50,034 bases of DNA from Micromonospora sp. AMSO31t (GTDB lineage: Bacteria > Actinomycetota > Actinomycetes > Mycobacteriales > Micromonosporaceae). The stretch lies in contig NZ_WBKT01000027.1 in NCBI RefSeq assembly GCF_008868175.1, forward strand, positions 1-50,034, given 5' to 3'. Below, piece after piece: positions 24,589 to 32,427 of the stretch (within the stretch, counting starts at the first letter, position 1; the number at the start of each line of letters is the position of its first letter). Below the pieces are notes generated by a model. The model ran no database searches and was not told where the DNA came from. It saw nothing but the letters and a program-made list of their open reading frames with translations. Position numbers and translations under genes: made by a program.

Positions 24589-25782
24589 TCAGCGGCGCTT
24601 CGCGCCACCGGGCCGGTTGCCCCCACCGCCGGCCGGACGCCCGCCGCGAGCGCCGCTGGGGCGCTTGCCGGCCGGCCGGGCGCCGACCTTCGGGGCGGCG
24701 CCGGCCAGGGCGGCCGCCTCGGGGTCGATCGTCTCCTCGGCGGTGGCCGCCGCGGCCCGCGGCGCGCCCTTCGACGTGACCTCGCCGCGCGCGATGGCAC
24801 CCCGGCGGGCCAGCACCCGCTTGTTGTGCGCGCTGATCCGCGGGTCCTGGTTCTTGAGCAGCACCAGCAGCGGGGTGGCCAGCAGGATCGAGGTCAGGAA
24901 GGCCACCGCCATGCCGACGAAGAGCACCAGACCCAGGTCCTTCAGGGTGCCCGCGCCGAGCAGGCCGGCACCGATGAAGAGCAGGCCGCCGACCGGGAGC
25001 AGGGCGACCACCGAGGTGTTCAGCGACCGCATGAGGCTCTGGTTCAACGCCAGGTTGGCGGCCTCGCCGTAGGTCTGGTTGTTGTTCGCGGTGATGCCGC
25101 GGGTGTTCTCCTGGACCTTGTCGAAGACCACCACCACGTCGTAGAGCGCGAAGCCCAGGATCGTGAGGAAGCCGATGATCGTCGACGGGGTCACCTCGAA
25201 GCCGACAAGCGAGTAGATGCCGGCGGTGAGCACGAGGTTGGTGAACAGCGACGCGATCGCGGCGACGGCCATCCGCCACTCGAAGCGGAGGATCAGGTAG
25301 ATCGCCACCACCGCGACGAAGATCACCAGGCCGAGCAGGGCGCGGGAGGTCACCTGACTGCCCCACGCCTCGGAGACCTGGCTGCCGCTGATCTGGTCGG
25401 CGTTGATGCCGAACGACTGCGCCATCTCGGTCTTGACCTGGTTGGCCTGCTCCGCGGTGAGCTGCCCGGTACGCAGCTCGTAGTACTCGCCGCTGGTGCT
25501 GCCGACCTTCTGCGCGGTGACCACCTCGGCGCCGCCGCCCTTGGCCGCGAGCGCCGCGTCGACCTTCGCCTCGGCCTGCTCCAGCGTGCCGACGCTGGCC
25601 GGCACCTGGAAGGAGTTGCCGCCGGCGAACTCGATGCCGAGCTTGAAGCCGCTGATCGCGAAGCTCAGCACGGCGATGAGCACCAGCACACCGGCCACGC
25701 CGAACCAGAGCTTGCGCTTCCCGACGATATTGAGATCGGCCTCGCCCCGGTAGAGCCGGGCGGCCAGACCACTCTTAGCCAT
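24589..25782 (-). CDS. secF: Protein translocase subunit SecF
   Basis: Six-helix membrane protein of the SecDF complex, which uses the proton gradient to pull proteins through SecYEG on the outer face. First helix KLWFGVAGVLVLIAVLSFAISGFKLGIEFAGGNSF carries the family GIEFxGG motif; the C-terminal half has RFEWRMAVAAIASLFTNLVLTAGIYSLVGFEVTPSTIIGFLTILGFALYDVVVVFDKVQENTR, with the conserved YDxVVVFD. About 397 residues, longer than E. coli SecF by a basic Pro/Gly-rich tail. One base separates its ATG from the secD stop, so the two are coupled. Confidence 0.96.
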   Translation of the reverse strand: MAKSGLAARLYRGEADLNIVGKRKLWFGVAGVLVLIAVLSFAISGFKLGIEFAGGNSFQVPASVGTLEQAEAKVDAALAAKGGGAEVVTAQKVGSTSGEYYELRTGQLTAEQANQVKTEMAQSFGINADQISGSQVSEAWGSQVTSRALLGLVIFVAVVAIYLILRFEWRMAVAAIASLFTNLVLTAGIYSLVGFEVTPSTIIGFLTILGFALYDVVVVFDKVQENTRGITANNNQTYGEAANLALNQSLMRSLNTSVVALLPVGGLLFIGAGLLGAGTLKDLGLVLFVGMAVAFLTSILLATPLLVLLKNQDPRISAHNKRVLARRGAIARGEVTSKGAPRAAAATAEETIDPEAAALAGAAPKVGARPAGKRPSGARGGRPAGGGGNRPGGAKRR

Positions 25783-25783
25783 C

Positions 25784-27535
25784 TCAGGCCTCCTTGACGC
25801 GCGGGTTGCGGGCGGAGCCCGACTCGGCCGACCGGGCCGGCAGGGCCCGGCCCAGACCGCTGACCCGCGGGGACAGGAACGCCCGGGTCCGGGCGAACAT
25901 CGTCATGATCGGGTGACGGAAGAGGAAGACGACGAGCAGGTCGAGGACGGTCGCCAGGCCGAGCGCGAAGGCGAAGCCCTTCACGGCACCGACCGAGACG
26001 ATGTAGAGCACCACCGCCGACATCAGGGTGATGGCGTTCGCCGAGATGATCGTCCGGCGGGCCCGGATCCACGCCCGCGGCACCGCGCTGCGCGGGCTGC
26101 GCCCCTCCCGGATCTCGTCCTTGAGCCGCTCGAAGTAGATGACGAACGAGTCCGCCGCCACACCGAGTGAGACGATCATGCCGGCGATGCCGGCGAGCGT
26201 CAGGGTGAACCCGATCGACCGGCCGAGCACCACGAGCGCGCCGAAGACCAGCAGCGCCGAGAGCACCAGGCTCAGGAAGATGACCGAGCCGAGCAGCCGG
26301 TAGTAGAAGAACGAGTAGATGATGACCAGCAGCATGCCGATGCCGGCCGCCAGCAGGCCCGCCTTGAGGTGGCTGTCACCCAGTGTCGCCGTGACGTTCT
26401 GCTGCTCCTGCGGCTCGAAGGTCACCGGCAGCGCGCCGTAGCGGAGCTGGCTGGCCAGCGCGTTGGCGCTCTTGTTGTCGAAGCTGCCGGTGATCTGCGA
26501 GTCACCGGTCAGCACGCCCTGGATCTCCGGGGAGGAGACGATCTCGTTGTCCAGCACCACGGCGACCCGGCACTTGCCGTCCTGGCCGAGCGCGGTCTGG
26601 TCGCAGGCCTGACCCTCGTTGTTGAACGCCTCGCGGGTCAGCGCGGTCCACTTCTCCTGGCCCTTGCCGGTGAAGTTCAGGCTGACCACCCAGGAGCTGG
26701 TCTGGTCGAGCACGGCGTTGGCGTCGTCGACGTCGGTGCCCAGCACCTTGGCCTTGTCGAGCAGGTACTTGGCGCCGGACTCGCAGGCCACCGCCTGCTG
26801 GTTCTCGTCCTTGATCGACGCGGCCGGCCGGTCGTCGAGCTGGGCGCAGGTGATGGTCGGGACGTTGAACTGCATCCCGACCGGCAGCACCGCGATCTCC
26901 TGCGGGGAGAGCGTGCCGAACGGCTTGAGCCTGTCGGCCAGCGACGGGTCGGCGGTCAGGTCGGCCGGCGCCTGGAGGCCCGAGGCGGCGGCCCAGGCGG
27001 CCGCGCCCACCTTCTGCTCGATGGCCTTGCGCTGCTGCTCGACGCTCTGCGGCACCGGTTCGGCGCTGGCGCTCGGGCTCGGCGCGGCGGCGCTCGGCGT
27101 CGCCGACGGGGTCGGCGCGGCGGCGGCGCCGCTGCCGTCGGTGGCCTTGAGCACCTTGCGGAAGCGCAGCTCGGCGGCCTCACCGACGTTCGTGAGGTCG
27201 CGGTTCTGGCCGGGCAGGGAGATGACGATGTTCCGGTTGCCCTCGGTGACCACCTCGGCCTCGGCCACGCCGAAGGCGTTGACCCGGTTCTCGATGATCT
27301 GGCGCGCCTCCTCCAGGTTGGCGGAGGTCGGGGGCTTGCCGTCCACGGTGTTGGTGGCCTCGAGCGTCAGCCGGGTGCCGCCGACGAGGTCCAGGCCGAG
27401 CCGGGGCTCCAGCCGGTCCTTCCAGCCACCGCTGGCGCCGCCCGAGAAGAACACCAAAAGATAGAGGACGACGAAGATGAACCCGAGGACGGCGAGCTGC
27501 CGTCCGGGGCGCATCTGTCCCTGAGGTGGTGCCAC
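25784..27535 (-). CDS. secD: Protein translocase subunit SecD
   Basis: Partner of SecF, 583 residues. First helix QLAVLGFIFVVLYLLVFFSGG, then periplasmic-type P1 domain with LGLDLVGGTRLTLEA, the conserved D/G-rich SecD motif, and ALASQLRYGALPVTFEPQEQQNVTATLG, then five C-terminal helices with TLAGIAGMIVSLGVAADSFVIYFERLKDEIREGRS. The Pro/Ala/Ser-rich insert APTPSATPSAAAPSPSASAEPV near residues 140-160 is a linker typical of actinobacterial SecD. The GTG start has an AGGA site upstream. Followed directly by secF and preceded by yajC in the same direction. Confidence 0.96.
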   Translation of the reverse strand: MAPPQGQMRPGRQLAVLGFIFVVLYLLVFFSGGASGGWKDRLEPRLGLDLVGGTRLTLEATNTVDGKPPTSANLEEARQIIENRVNAFGVAEAEVVTEGNRNIVISLPGQNRDLTNVGEAAELRFRKVLKATDGSGAAAAPTPSATPSAAAPSPSASAEPVPQSVEQQRKAIEQKVGAAAWAAASGLQAPADLTADPSLADRLKPFGTLSPQEIAVLPVGMQFNVPTITCAQLDDRPAASIKDENQQAVACESGAKYLLDKAKVLGTDVDDANAVLDQTSSWVVSLNFTGKGQEKWTALTREAFNNEGQACDQTALGQDGKCRVAVVLDNEIVSSPEIQGVLTGDSQITGSFDNKSANALASQLRYGALPVTFEPQEQQNVTATLGDSHLKAGLLAAGIGMLLVIIYSFFYYRLLGSVIFLSLVLSALLVFGALVVLGRSIGFTLTLAGIAGMIVSLGVAADSFVIYFERLKDEIREGRSPRSAVPRAWIRARRTIISANAITLMSAVVLYIVSVGAVKGFAFALGLATVLDLLVVFLFRHPIMTMFARTRAFLSPRVSGLGRALPARSAESGSARNPRVKEA

Positions 27536-27758
27536 GGCTGTCCTGTCTCCCTGTACGGTCGCGCCGCTTCGGCAGCGGCGGGATTGTCGGGCCGGGGGTG
27601 TCCGCCCGACTGCTCCGGGGGTCGGCGCCGCCGGACGGCACGCCTCCCCGGCGCACGACGCGGCGGCGTCGCGCGGGGTTCCCCGCGTGCCGGCGTCGGA
27701 CGCCGACCCAACTATCCACTTGTGTGAGTGAATCCGCTGCCCCGTCCGGGGCCGGCGG

Positions 27759-28121
27759 TCACTCCTTGACCGACTCGGCTTCCTCGGAGATCGTCTCGGC
27801 CTCCGGAACCTCGTTCCGCTTGACCACGCGGGCGATCGCCGGGCGCGCGTACCGGGTCTGCACGCCCGGGGCGACCTCGATCAGGACGGTCTCGTCCTCG
27901 ACGCCGGTCACCGTGCCGTACAGCCCGCCGATGGTGACCACCTCGTCGCCCACGCCGAGCGCGGACTGCATCTGCTCGGCCTCACGGCGACGCTTCTGCT
28001 GGGGGCGGATCATCATGAAGTACATGACGCCGAAGAGCAGAGCGATCATCAGGATCGGCGTCAGACCGCCGGCCCCTCCGCCACCCGCTGCAAGGTTTTG
28101 CACGGTTGTCGACCTTCCCAT
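27759..28121 (-). CDS. yajC: Preprotein translocase accessory subunit YajC
   Basis: Small single-span membrane protein of about 120 residues that joins SecDF. The membrane helix GGLTPILMIALLFGVMYFMMIRPQQKRRREAEQM ends in the family signature FxxIRPQQKR, followed by the beta domain LGVGDEVVTIGGLYGTVTGVEDETVLIEVAPGVQTRYARPAIARV and an acidic tail. The ATG at 28121 (MGRSTTVQ) has GGAG close by; GTG at 28103 is a reasonable alternative. About 220 bp lie before secD. Confidence 0.93.
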   Translation of the reverse strand: MGRSTTVQNLAAGGGGAGGLTPILMIALLFGVMYFMMIRPQQKRRREAEQMQSALGVGDEVVTIGGLYGTVTGVEDETVLIEVAPGVQTRYARPAIARVVKRNEVPEAETISEEAESVKE

Positions 28122-28244
28122 TGGCTCCACCCGGACCCCTGCGGGGTGCCGGAGCGGAGGCGACTTCTCACGTCCTGTACAAGCCGCGGCGAAGTCTAAT
28201 CCCTGCACCTGAGAACACCGAATGCGGCACAGATCACGTTCGGA

Positions 28245-30317
28245 TCACGGCTGATCGGTCTGCGCCGAGAACAGATCGGGCACCGGAGCGGCATCCGTGC
28301 CAAATGTACCATTCGGCGGCGTACGCCCCAGATGATGCCAGGCGGCCGGGGTGGCCACCCGGCCGCGCGGCGTACGCGCCAGCAGCCCGGCCCGGACCAG
28401 GAAGGGCTCGCACACCTCCTCGACCGTGTCCGGCTGCTCCCCCACCGCCACGGCCAGGGTGGAGAGCCCCACGGGGCCGCCCCGGAACGAGTCGACCAGG
28501 GCCGTGAGCACCGCACGGTCCAGCCGGTCCAGGCCGAGGGCGTCGACGTCGTAGACGGTCAGGGCGGCCCGGGCGGTCTCCAGGTTGACGACGCCCTCGG
28601 CGCGGACCTCGGCGAAGTCGCGGACCCGGCGCAGCAGCCGGTTGGCGATCCGGGGCGTGCCCCGGGACCGGCCGGCGATCTCCGCCGCACCCTCCTCGGT
28701 GATCGGCACGCCGAGGATCCGGGCGGAGCGGTGCAGCAGCGTCTCCAGGTCGGCCGGTGCGTAGAAGTCCAGATGCGCGACGAAGCCGAACCGGTCCCGC
28801 ATCGGCCCGGTGAGCAGGCCGGACCGGGTGGTCGCGCCGACCAGGGTGAACGGCTCCACGTCGAGCGGGATGGCGGTCGCCCCCGGACCCTTGCCGACCA
28901 CCACGTCGACCCGGAAGTCCTCCATGGCGCTGTAGAGCAGCTCCTCGGCCGGCTTGGCGATCCGGTGGATCTCGTCGATGAAGAGCACGTCACCCTCGGC
29001 CAGGCTGGTCAGGATGGCGGCCAGGTCGCCGGAGCGCTCGATCGCGGGCCCGCTGGTCACCCGGATCCCCGAGCCCAGCTCGGCGGCCACGATGTTGGCC
29101 AGGGTGGTGTTGTGCACCACGAAGTCGTTCACCGTGAAGGTATGGTCTCCGTCGACTGTCAGGCATCGGCATTCCTGCAGGCCCACGGCGTCAACGGACG
29201 CCACCCGGTCGGCGGCCAGCCGCTCCTCGAACCGATCCCGGCGCGGTGCCCACTCAGCGAGCCGCCGACCTCGTTCGCCGGTCACGGTGACCCGCTGCAC
29301 GAACCGCGCCACGTCGTCCTGACTGGTAACGCTCAGACGCCAGGACTCATGAGGCCGACCCTGGTAACGCCCCCGCTTCAGCTTGAGCCGTGACTGGACG
29401 CCGAGCCGCAGGAGCAGGTGCTGCGCGTCCTCGAGCAGCCCTCGCGAGACGCTGTAGAACTCGACCACCACGTCGTACCGGTCACGTCCACGCCGGCTCA
29501 CCGTGCCGTCACAGGCGAAGTAGGCGCCCAGGAACGCCCCCACCTGCCAGCTGTCCCCCTGGAAGACGAACTCGGGCACCCGCTTCTGCCACGCGTTCTT
29601 GTCGAGCAGGCCGTGCTCCTCCAGCCAGGGCCGGAGGCCTGAGATCCTGATCAAGGAACTGCGGGCGCTGTTGGGCCTCGTGTTGTGCCGATAGCCCAGC
29701 CGGTCGCAGGTCGACCGGAAGTCGGCGAGCACGTCCTCGTCCCCGCCAGTGAAGGTGACCTGGTTGGTCGTGCACCCGTCGCCGATCAGATACCCGGCGA
29801 GCTTGTACTCATCGACGTCCTGAATGCTGTCCGCGACCAGGTCCGGGCACAGCACGTTGGCGACGAAGTCCCGATCGGTGAGGTCACCGGCCTTCACCCA
29901 GCCCTCCGGTGTCCAGAACGGATGATCGGGCGCCGCCACCACCTCTCGCCCACTCGTGGTCCGGATCCGAACCGAGTCCAGTTCCCCCTGCTCGTGCACC
30001 GCCGTCACGGTGGCGCCCTCGCCGGTCCGGGTGATGACGCGATCTCCCACGACGATGTCACCGAGCCGCCGCCGCGACCCGTCCTCGAGCAGAACCAGGG
30101 CCTCGACGGACACCGGCTTACCCAAGCCAGGCGGCCCGGACAGGAGGATGTGGTCGGGCGGGGAGCCGCGCCGCATGGCGCCCTGGAGCAGCAGGTCGAG
30201 CTGGTCCCGGACCCGGTGCTGGGCGATGAACTCCTCCAGCCGCTTCGGCCGGACGCTGGCCTCCGCGTCCCGTTCCGCGTCGCTGACGTACGCCGAGACC
30301 AGGTTCTCGCCCGTCAT
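28245..30317 (-). CDS. ruvB: Holliday junction helicase RuvB interrupted by an intein
   Basis: AAA+ motor of the RuvAB branch-migration complex. The frame is 690 residues; after removal of a 336-residue intein (68-403) the RuvB product is 354, the normal length. Host protein: N-terminal [24 protein letters not shown], Walker A GPPGLGK joined across the intein to TTLA, Walker [11 protein letters not shown] near 444, sensor 1 [22 protein letters not shown], and C-terminal winged helix [40 protein letters not shown]. The Walker A is broken between Lys67 and Thr404, so the unspliced protein cannot bind ATP. The ATG overlaps the ruvA stop as ATGA. Expected to be SOS induced with ruvC. Confidence 0.97.
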   Translation of the reverse strand: MTGENLVSAYVSDAERDAEASVRPKRLEEFIAQHRVRDQLDLLLQGAMRRGSPPDHILLSGPPGLGKPVSVEALVLLEDGSRRRLGDIVVGDRVITRTGEGATVTAVHEQGELDSVRIRTTSGREVVAAPDHPFWTPEGWVKAGDLTDRDFVANVLCPDLVADSIQDVDEYKLAGYLIGDGCTTNQVTFTGGDEDVLADFRSTCDRLGYRHNTRPNSARSSLIRISGLRPWLEEHGLLDKNAWQKRVPEFVFQGDSWQVGAFLGAYFACDGTVSRRGRDRYDVVVEFYSVSRGLLEDAQHLLLRLGVQSRLKLKRGRYQGRPHESWRLSVTSQDDVARFVQRVTVTGERGRRLAEWAPRRDRFEERLAADRVASVDAVGLQECRCLTVDGDHTFTVNDFVVHNTTLANIVAAELGSGIRVTSGPAIERSGDLAAILTSLAEGDVLFIDEIHRIAKPAEELLYSAMEDFRVDVVVGKGPGATAIPLDVEPFTLVGATTRSGLLTGPMRDRFGFVAHLDFYAPADLETLLHRSARILGVPITEEGAAEIAGRSRGTPRIANRLLRRVRDFAEVRAEGVVNLETARAALTVYDVDALGLDRLDRAVLTALVDSFRGGPVGLSTLAVAVGEQPDTVEEVCEPFLVRAGLLARTPRGRVATPAAWHHLGRTPPNGTFGTDAAPVPDLFSAQTDQP
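29109..30116 (-). mobile_element. Class 3 intein with LAGLIDADG homing endonuclease domain in RuvB
   Basis: Intein of 336 residues, RuvB residues 68-403. It begins with Pro68 ([13 protein letters not shown]), not Cys/Ser, and ends VVHN, followed by Thr404. Block B reads [13 protein letters not shown] (His132, Trp135); block F reads [12 protein letters not shown] with Cys385 at the place of the usual Asp; the first C-extein residue is Thr. Pro1 together with a block-F Cys, block-B Trp and +1 Thr matches the WCT signature of class 3 inteins, which start splicing from the internal Cys. Endonuclease motifs LAGYLIGDG (173-181) and [13 protein letters not shown] (259-271) both keep the catalytic Asp. 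Mobility is inferred. Confidence 0.93.
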
Positions 30318-30916
30318 CGCGTGCGGCCCAGGAGGCGGATGGCCTGCTTGAGCAGGACCGGCACCGGCGGGGTCTCCCCGTCGACGGTCTCCGCGACCGC
30401 GGCCACCGCCTGCTCGGCCTGTGCGGCGGTCCAGCCGAGCCCGACGAGGGCCTGGCGGACCTGGTCCGGCCAGGCGCCGGCGGTCACCCCGGCCGCGCCG
30501 TCGGCGCCCACCGGCACGGGGCCGACCCGGTCGCGCAGTTCGAGGACGAGCCGCTCGGCGCCCTTCTTGCCGATGCCCGGCACCCGGGTGAGCGCCGCGG
30601 TGTCGGCGTTGGCGATGGCCTTGCGGACCGCGTCCGGGGTGTGCACGGCGAGCACGGCCTGGGCCAGCCGCGGCCCCACCCCGCTGGCGGTCTGGAGCAG
30701 CTCGAAGAGCTGCTTGGCGTCGTCGTCCGGGAAGCCGTAGAGGGTCAGCGAGTCCTCCCGGACCACGAGGCTGGTGGCCAGCCGGGCGGGCTGACCGACC
30801 CGCAGGTCCGCGATGGTGCCGGGGGCGCACTGCACGGCCAGGCCGATGCCGCCCACCTCCACCACGGCGTGGTCCGGACCCGTCGCGGTCACGGTGCCGC
30901 GCACGCTGGCGATCAT
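30314..30916 (-). CDS. ruvA: Holliday junction branch migration protein RuvA
   Basis: Tetrameric DNA-binding subunit that clamps Holliday junctions and recruits RuvB. The 200 residues show OB-fold domain I ([30 protein letters not shown]), helix-hairpin-helix motifs [17 protein letters not shown] and [23 protein letters not shown], and C-terminal domain III ([21 protein letters not shown]) that contacts RuvB. GAGGAG precedes the ATG. It overlaps ruvC upstream and ruvB downstream by ATGA junctions, so ruvCAB is one translationally coupled operon. Confidence 0.97.
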   Translation of the reverse strand: MIASVRGTVTATGPDHAVVEVGGIGLAVQCAPGTIADLRVGQPARLATSLVVREDSLTLYGFPDDDAKQLFELLQTASGVGPRLAQAVLAVHTPDAVRKAIANADTAALTRVPGIGKKGAERLVLELRDRVGPVPVGADGAAGVTAGAWPDQVRQALVGLGWTAAQAEQAVAAVAETVDGETPPVPVLLKQAIRLLGRTR

Positions 30917-31440
30917 CGCGCTCCTCCTCGTCGTGCCCGCTCGGCGGCGGCCGCCAGCTTGGATCGGGTGCCGCCGCGCCAGATGTGGCAGATGGCCAGG
31001 GCCAGGGCATCGGCGGCGTCGGCCGGGCGGGGCGGCTCGGGCAGCCGCAGCAGCCGGGTGACCATGGCGGTCATCTGTGCCTTGTCGGCCTGGCCGGAAC
31101 CGGTCACCGCCGCCTTCACCTCGCTCGGCGTGTACGTCTGCACGGGCAGCCCCGCTCGCGCCCCGGCGAGCACGGCGATCCCGCTGGCCTGTGCGGTGCC
31201 CATGACGGTGCGGACGTTGTGCTGGCTGAAGACCCGCTCGACGGCCACCGCGTCGGGGCGGTGCTCGGCGACCAGGTCGGTGAGCGAGCGGTCCAGGTGC
31301 AGCAGGCGCAGGGGCAGGTCGTCGCCGGGATCGGTGTAGACCACGTAGTAGGCGACCAGGGTGCAGGGGCGGCCCGGCACGCCCTCGACCACGCCGACCC
31401 CGCACCGGGTCAGCCCCGGGTCGACGCCCAGCACGCGCAC
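30913..31440 (-). CDS. ruvC: Crossover junction endodeoxyribonuclease RuvC
   Basis: RNase H-fold nuclease that resolves Holliday junctions. Of 175 residues, the acidic catalytic set is visible: Asp7 in [14 protein letters not shown], Glu in [17 protein letters not shown], and the pair in [17 protein letters not shown] at 31440 is chosen since GAGGAGG precedes it by 4 nt and the protein then begins at the canonical first strand. A LexA box lies 25 bp upstream. First gene of ruvCAB. Confidence 0.97.
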   Translation of the reverse strand: MRVLGVDPGLTRCGVGVVEGVPGRPCTLVAYYVVYTDPGDDLPLRLLHLDRSLTDLVAEHRPDAVAVERVFSQHNVRTVMGTAQASGIAVLAGARAGLPVQTYTPSEVKAAVTGSGQADKAQMTAMVTRLLRLPEPPRPADAADALALAICHIWRGGTRSKLAAAAERARRGGAR

Positions 31441-31464
31441 GCCGCCTCCTCCCCGAGCCACCGG

Positions 31465-31487
31465 CAGAACGTGTGTTCGACACCCTA
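31465..31487 (-). promoter_or_regulatory. LexA (SOS) box and -10 of ruvCAB
   Basis: Read on the minus strand TCGAACACACGTTCTG (31465-31480) matches the actinobacterial SOS consensus, an inverted repeat GAAC-N4-GTTC. TAGGGT (31482-31487) just upstream is a likely -10. The box thus covers the transcription start, as expected for LexA repression of ruvCAB, known from mycobacteria. Confidence 0.85.
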
Positions 31488-31621
31488 CTGGTGCGTCCCG
31501 GCGTCCGGCCGGGCGGACACGCCGGGAGCGGCGGACACGATCCGCGCCACACACTGAAGCGGTCGAGTATGTGTCGCCGCCCCATGTGCCGCCGGCCACA
31601 CAGCTCGTAACTTCTTGCGCC

Positions 31622-32404
31622 ATGACGGCAGAACCCGTGGCGGTCCCCCACGTCGTGCACGTCGACCTCTCCGGTCGCGCTGCGCTGGTGACCGGTGGTG
31701 GCAGCGGCATCGGACGGGCGTGCGCCCTGCGCCTGGCGGCGGCCGGCGCGGCGGTGCTCGTGGTCGACCGCAACGTGGAGGCGGCCAAGGCGGTGGCCGC
31801 CGAGGCGGGCGGCCGGGCGGAGGGCGTCGACCTGGCCGACCCCGAGGCGGTGGACCGGCTCCACGTCGACGTCGACATCGTCGTCAACAACGCCGGCCTG
31901 CAGCACGTCGCGCCGGTGCAGGAGTTCCCCGTCGAGCGCTTCGAGTACATCCAGCGGGTGATGGTGGAGGCCCCGTTCCTGCTGATCCGCCGGGCGCTGC
32001 CCCGGATGTACGCCAACGGGTGGGGCCGGATCGTCAACATCTCCTCGGTGCACGGGCTGCGCGCCTCGCCGTTCAAGGCCGCGTACGTCTCGGCGAAGCA
32101 CGCCCTGGAGGGGCTGTCGAAGGTGGTGGCGCTGGAGGGCGCCGCGCACGGGGTGACCACCAACTGCATCAACCCGGCGTACGTGCGGACCGCGCTGGTG
32201 GAGAGCCAGATCGCCGACCAGGCGGCCAGCCACGGCATCGGCGAGGACGAGGTGGTCGAGAAGATCATGCTGGCCCGGGCGGCGATCAAGCGGCTGATCG
32301 AGCCGGAGGAGGTGGCGGAGCTGGTGGCGTACCTGTGCTCGCCGCCCGCCGCGTTCATCACGGGCGCGTCGATCGCCCTCGACGGGGGCTGGACGGCCAA
32401 CTAG
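31622..32404 (+). CDS. 3-hydroxybutyrate dehydrogenase-like short-chain dehydrogenase
   Basis: A 260-residue SDR that probably oxidises D-3-hydroxybutyrate to acetoacetate with NAD+. Cofactor motif [10 protein letters not shown] near residues 25-34; DRNV after strand 2 favours NAD(H); [15 protein letters not shown] has the 3-hydroxybutyrate dehydrogenase form; catalytic Ser in VNISSVHG and Tyr/Lys in [18 protein letters not shown]. The C-terminus ALDGGWTAN is typical of that group. TAACTT (31608-31613) is a plausible -10 placing the transcript start beside the ATG. Its stop overlaps a GTG of the following regulator frame (TAGTG), so the two form an operon. Confidence 0.85.
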   Translation: MTAEPVAVPHVVHVDLSGRAALVTGGGSGIGRACALRLAAAGAAVLVVDRNVEAAKAVAAEAGGRAEGVDLADPEAVDRLHVDVDIVVNNAGLQHVAPVQEFPVERFEYIQRVMVEAPFLLIRRALPRMYANGWGRIVNISSVHGLRASPFKAAYVSAKHALEGLSKVVALEGAAHGVTTNCINPAYVRTALVESQIADQAASHGIGEDEVVEKIMLARAAIKRLIEPEEVAELVAYLCSPPAAFITGASIALDGGWTAN

Positions 32405-32427
32405 TGGCCTCGCGCACAATGTCGGTC

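Noticed and set aside
27536..27758. GC-rich inverted repeats between yajC and secD
   Set aside because: The only perfect arms (GGCGTC/GACGCC) leave a one-base loop and others are short and scattered, so no terminator or riboswitch can be supported.
28245..30317. Possible frameshift or gene fusion in ruvB because of the 690-residue length
   Set aside because: The extra 336 residues have intein blocks at both ends and join two perfect RuvB parts in frame, so it is an intein and not a fusion or sequencing error.
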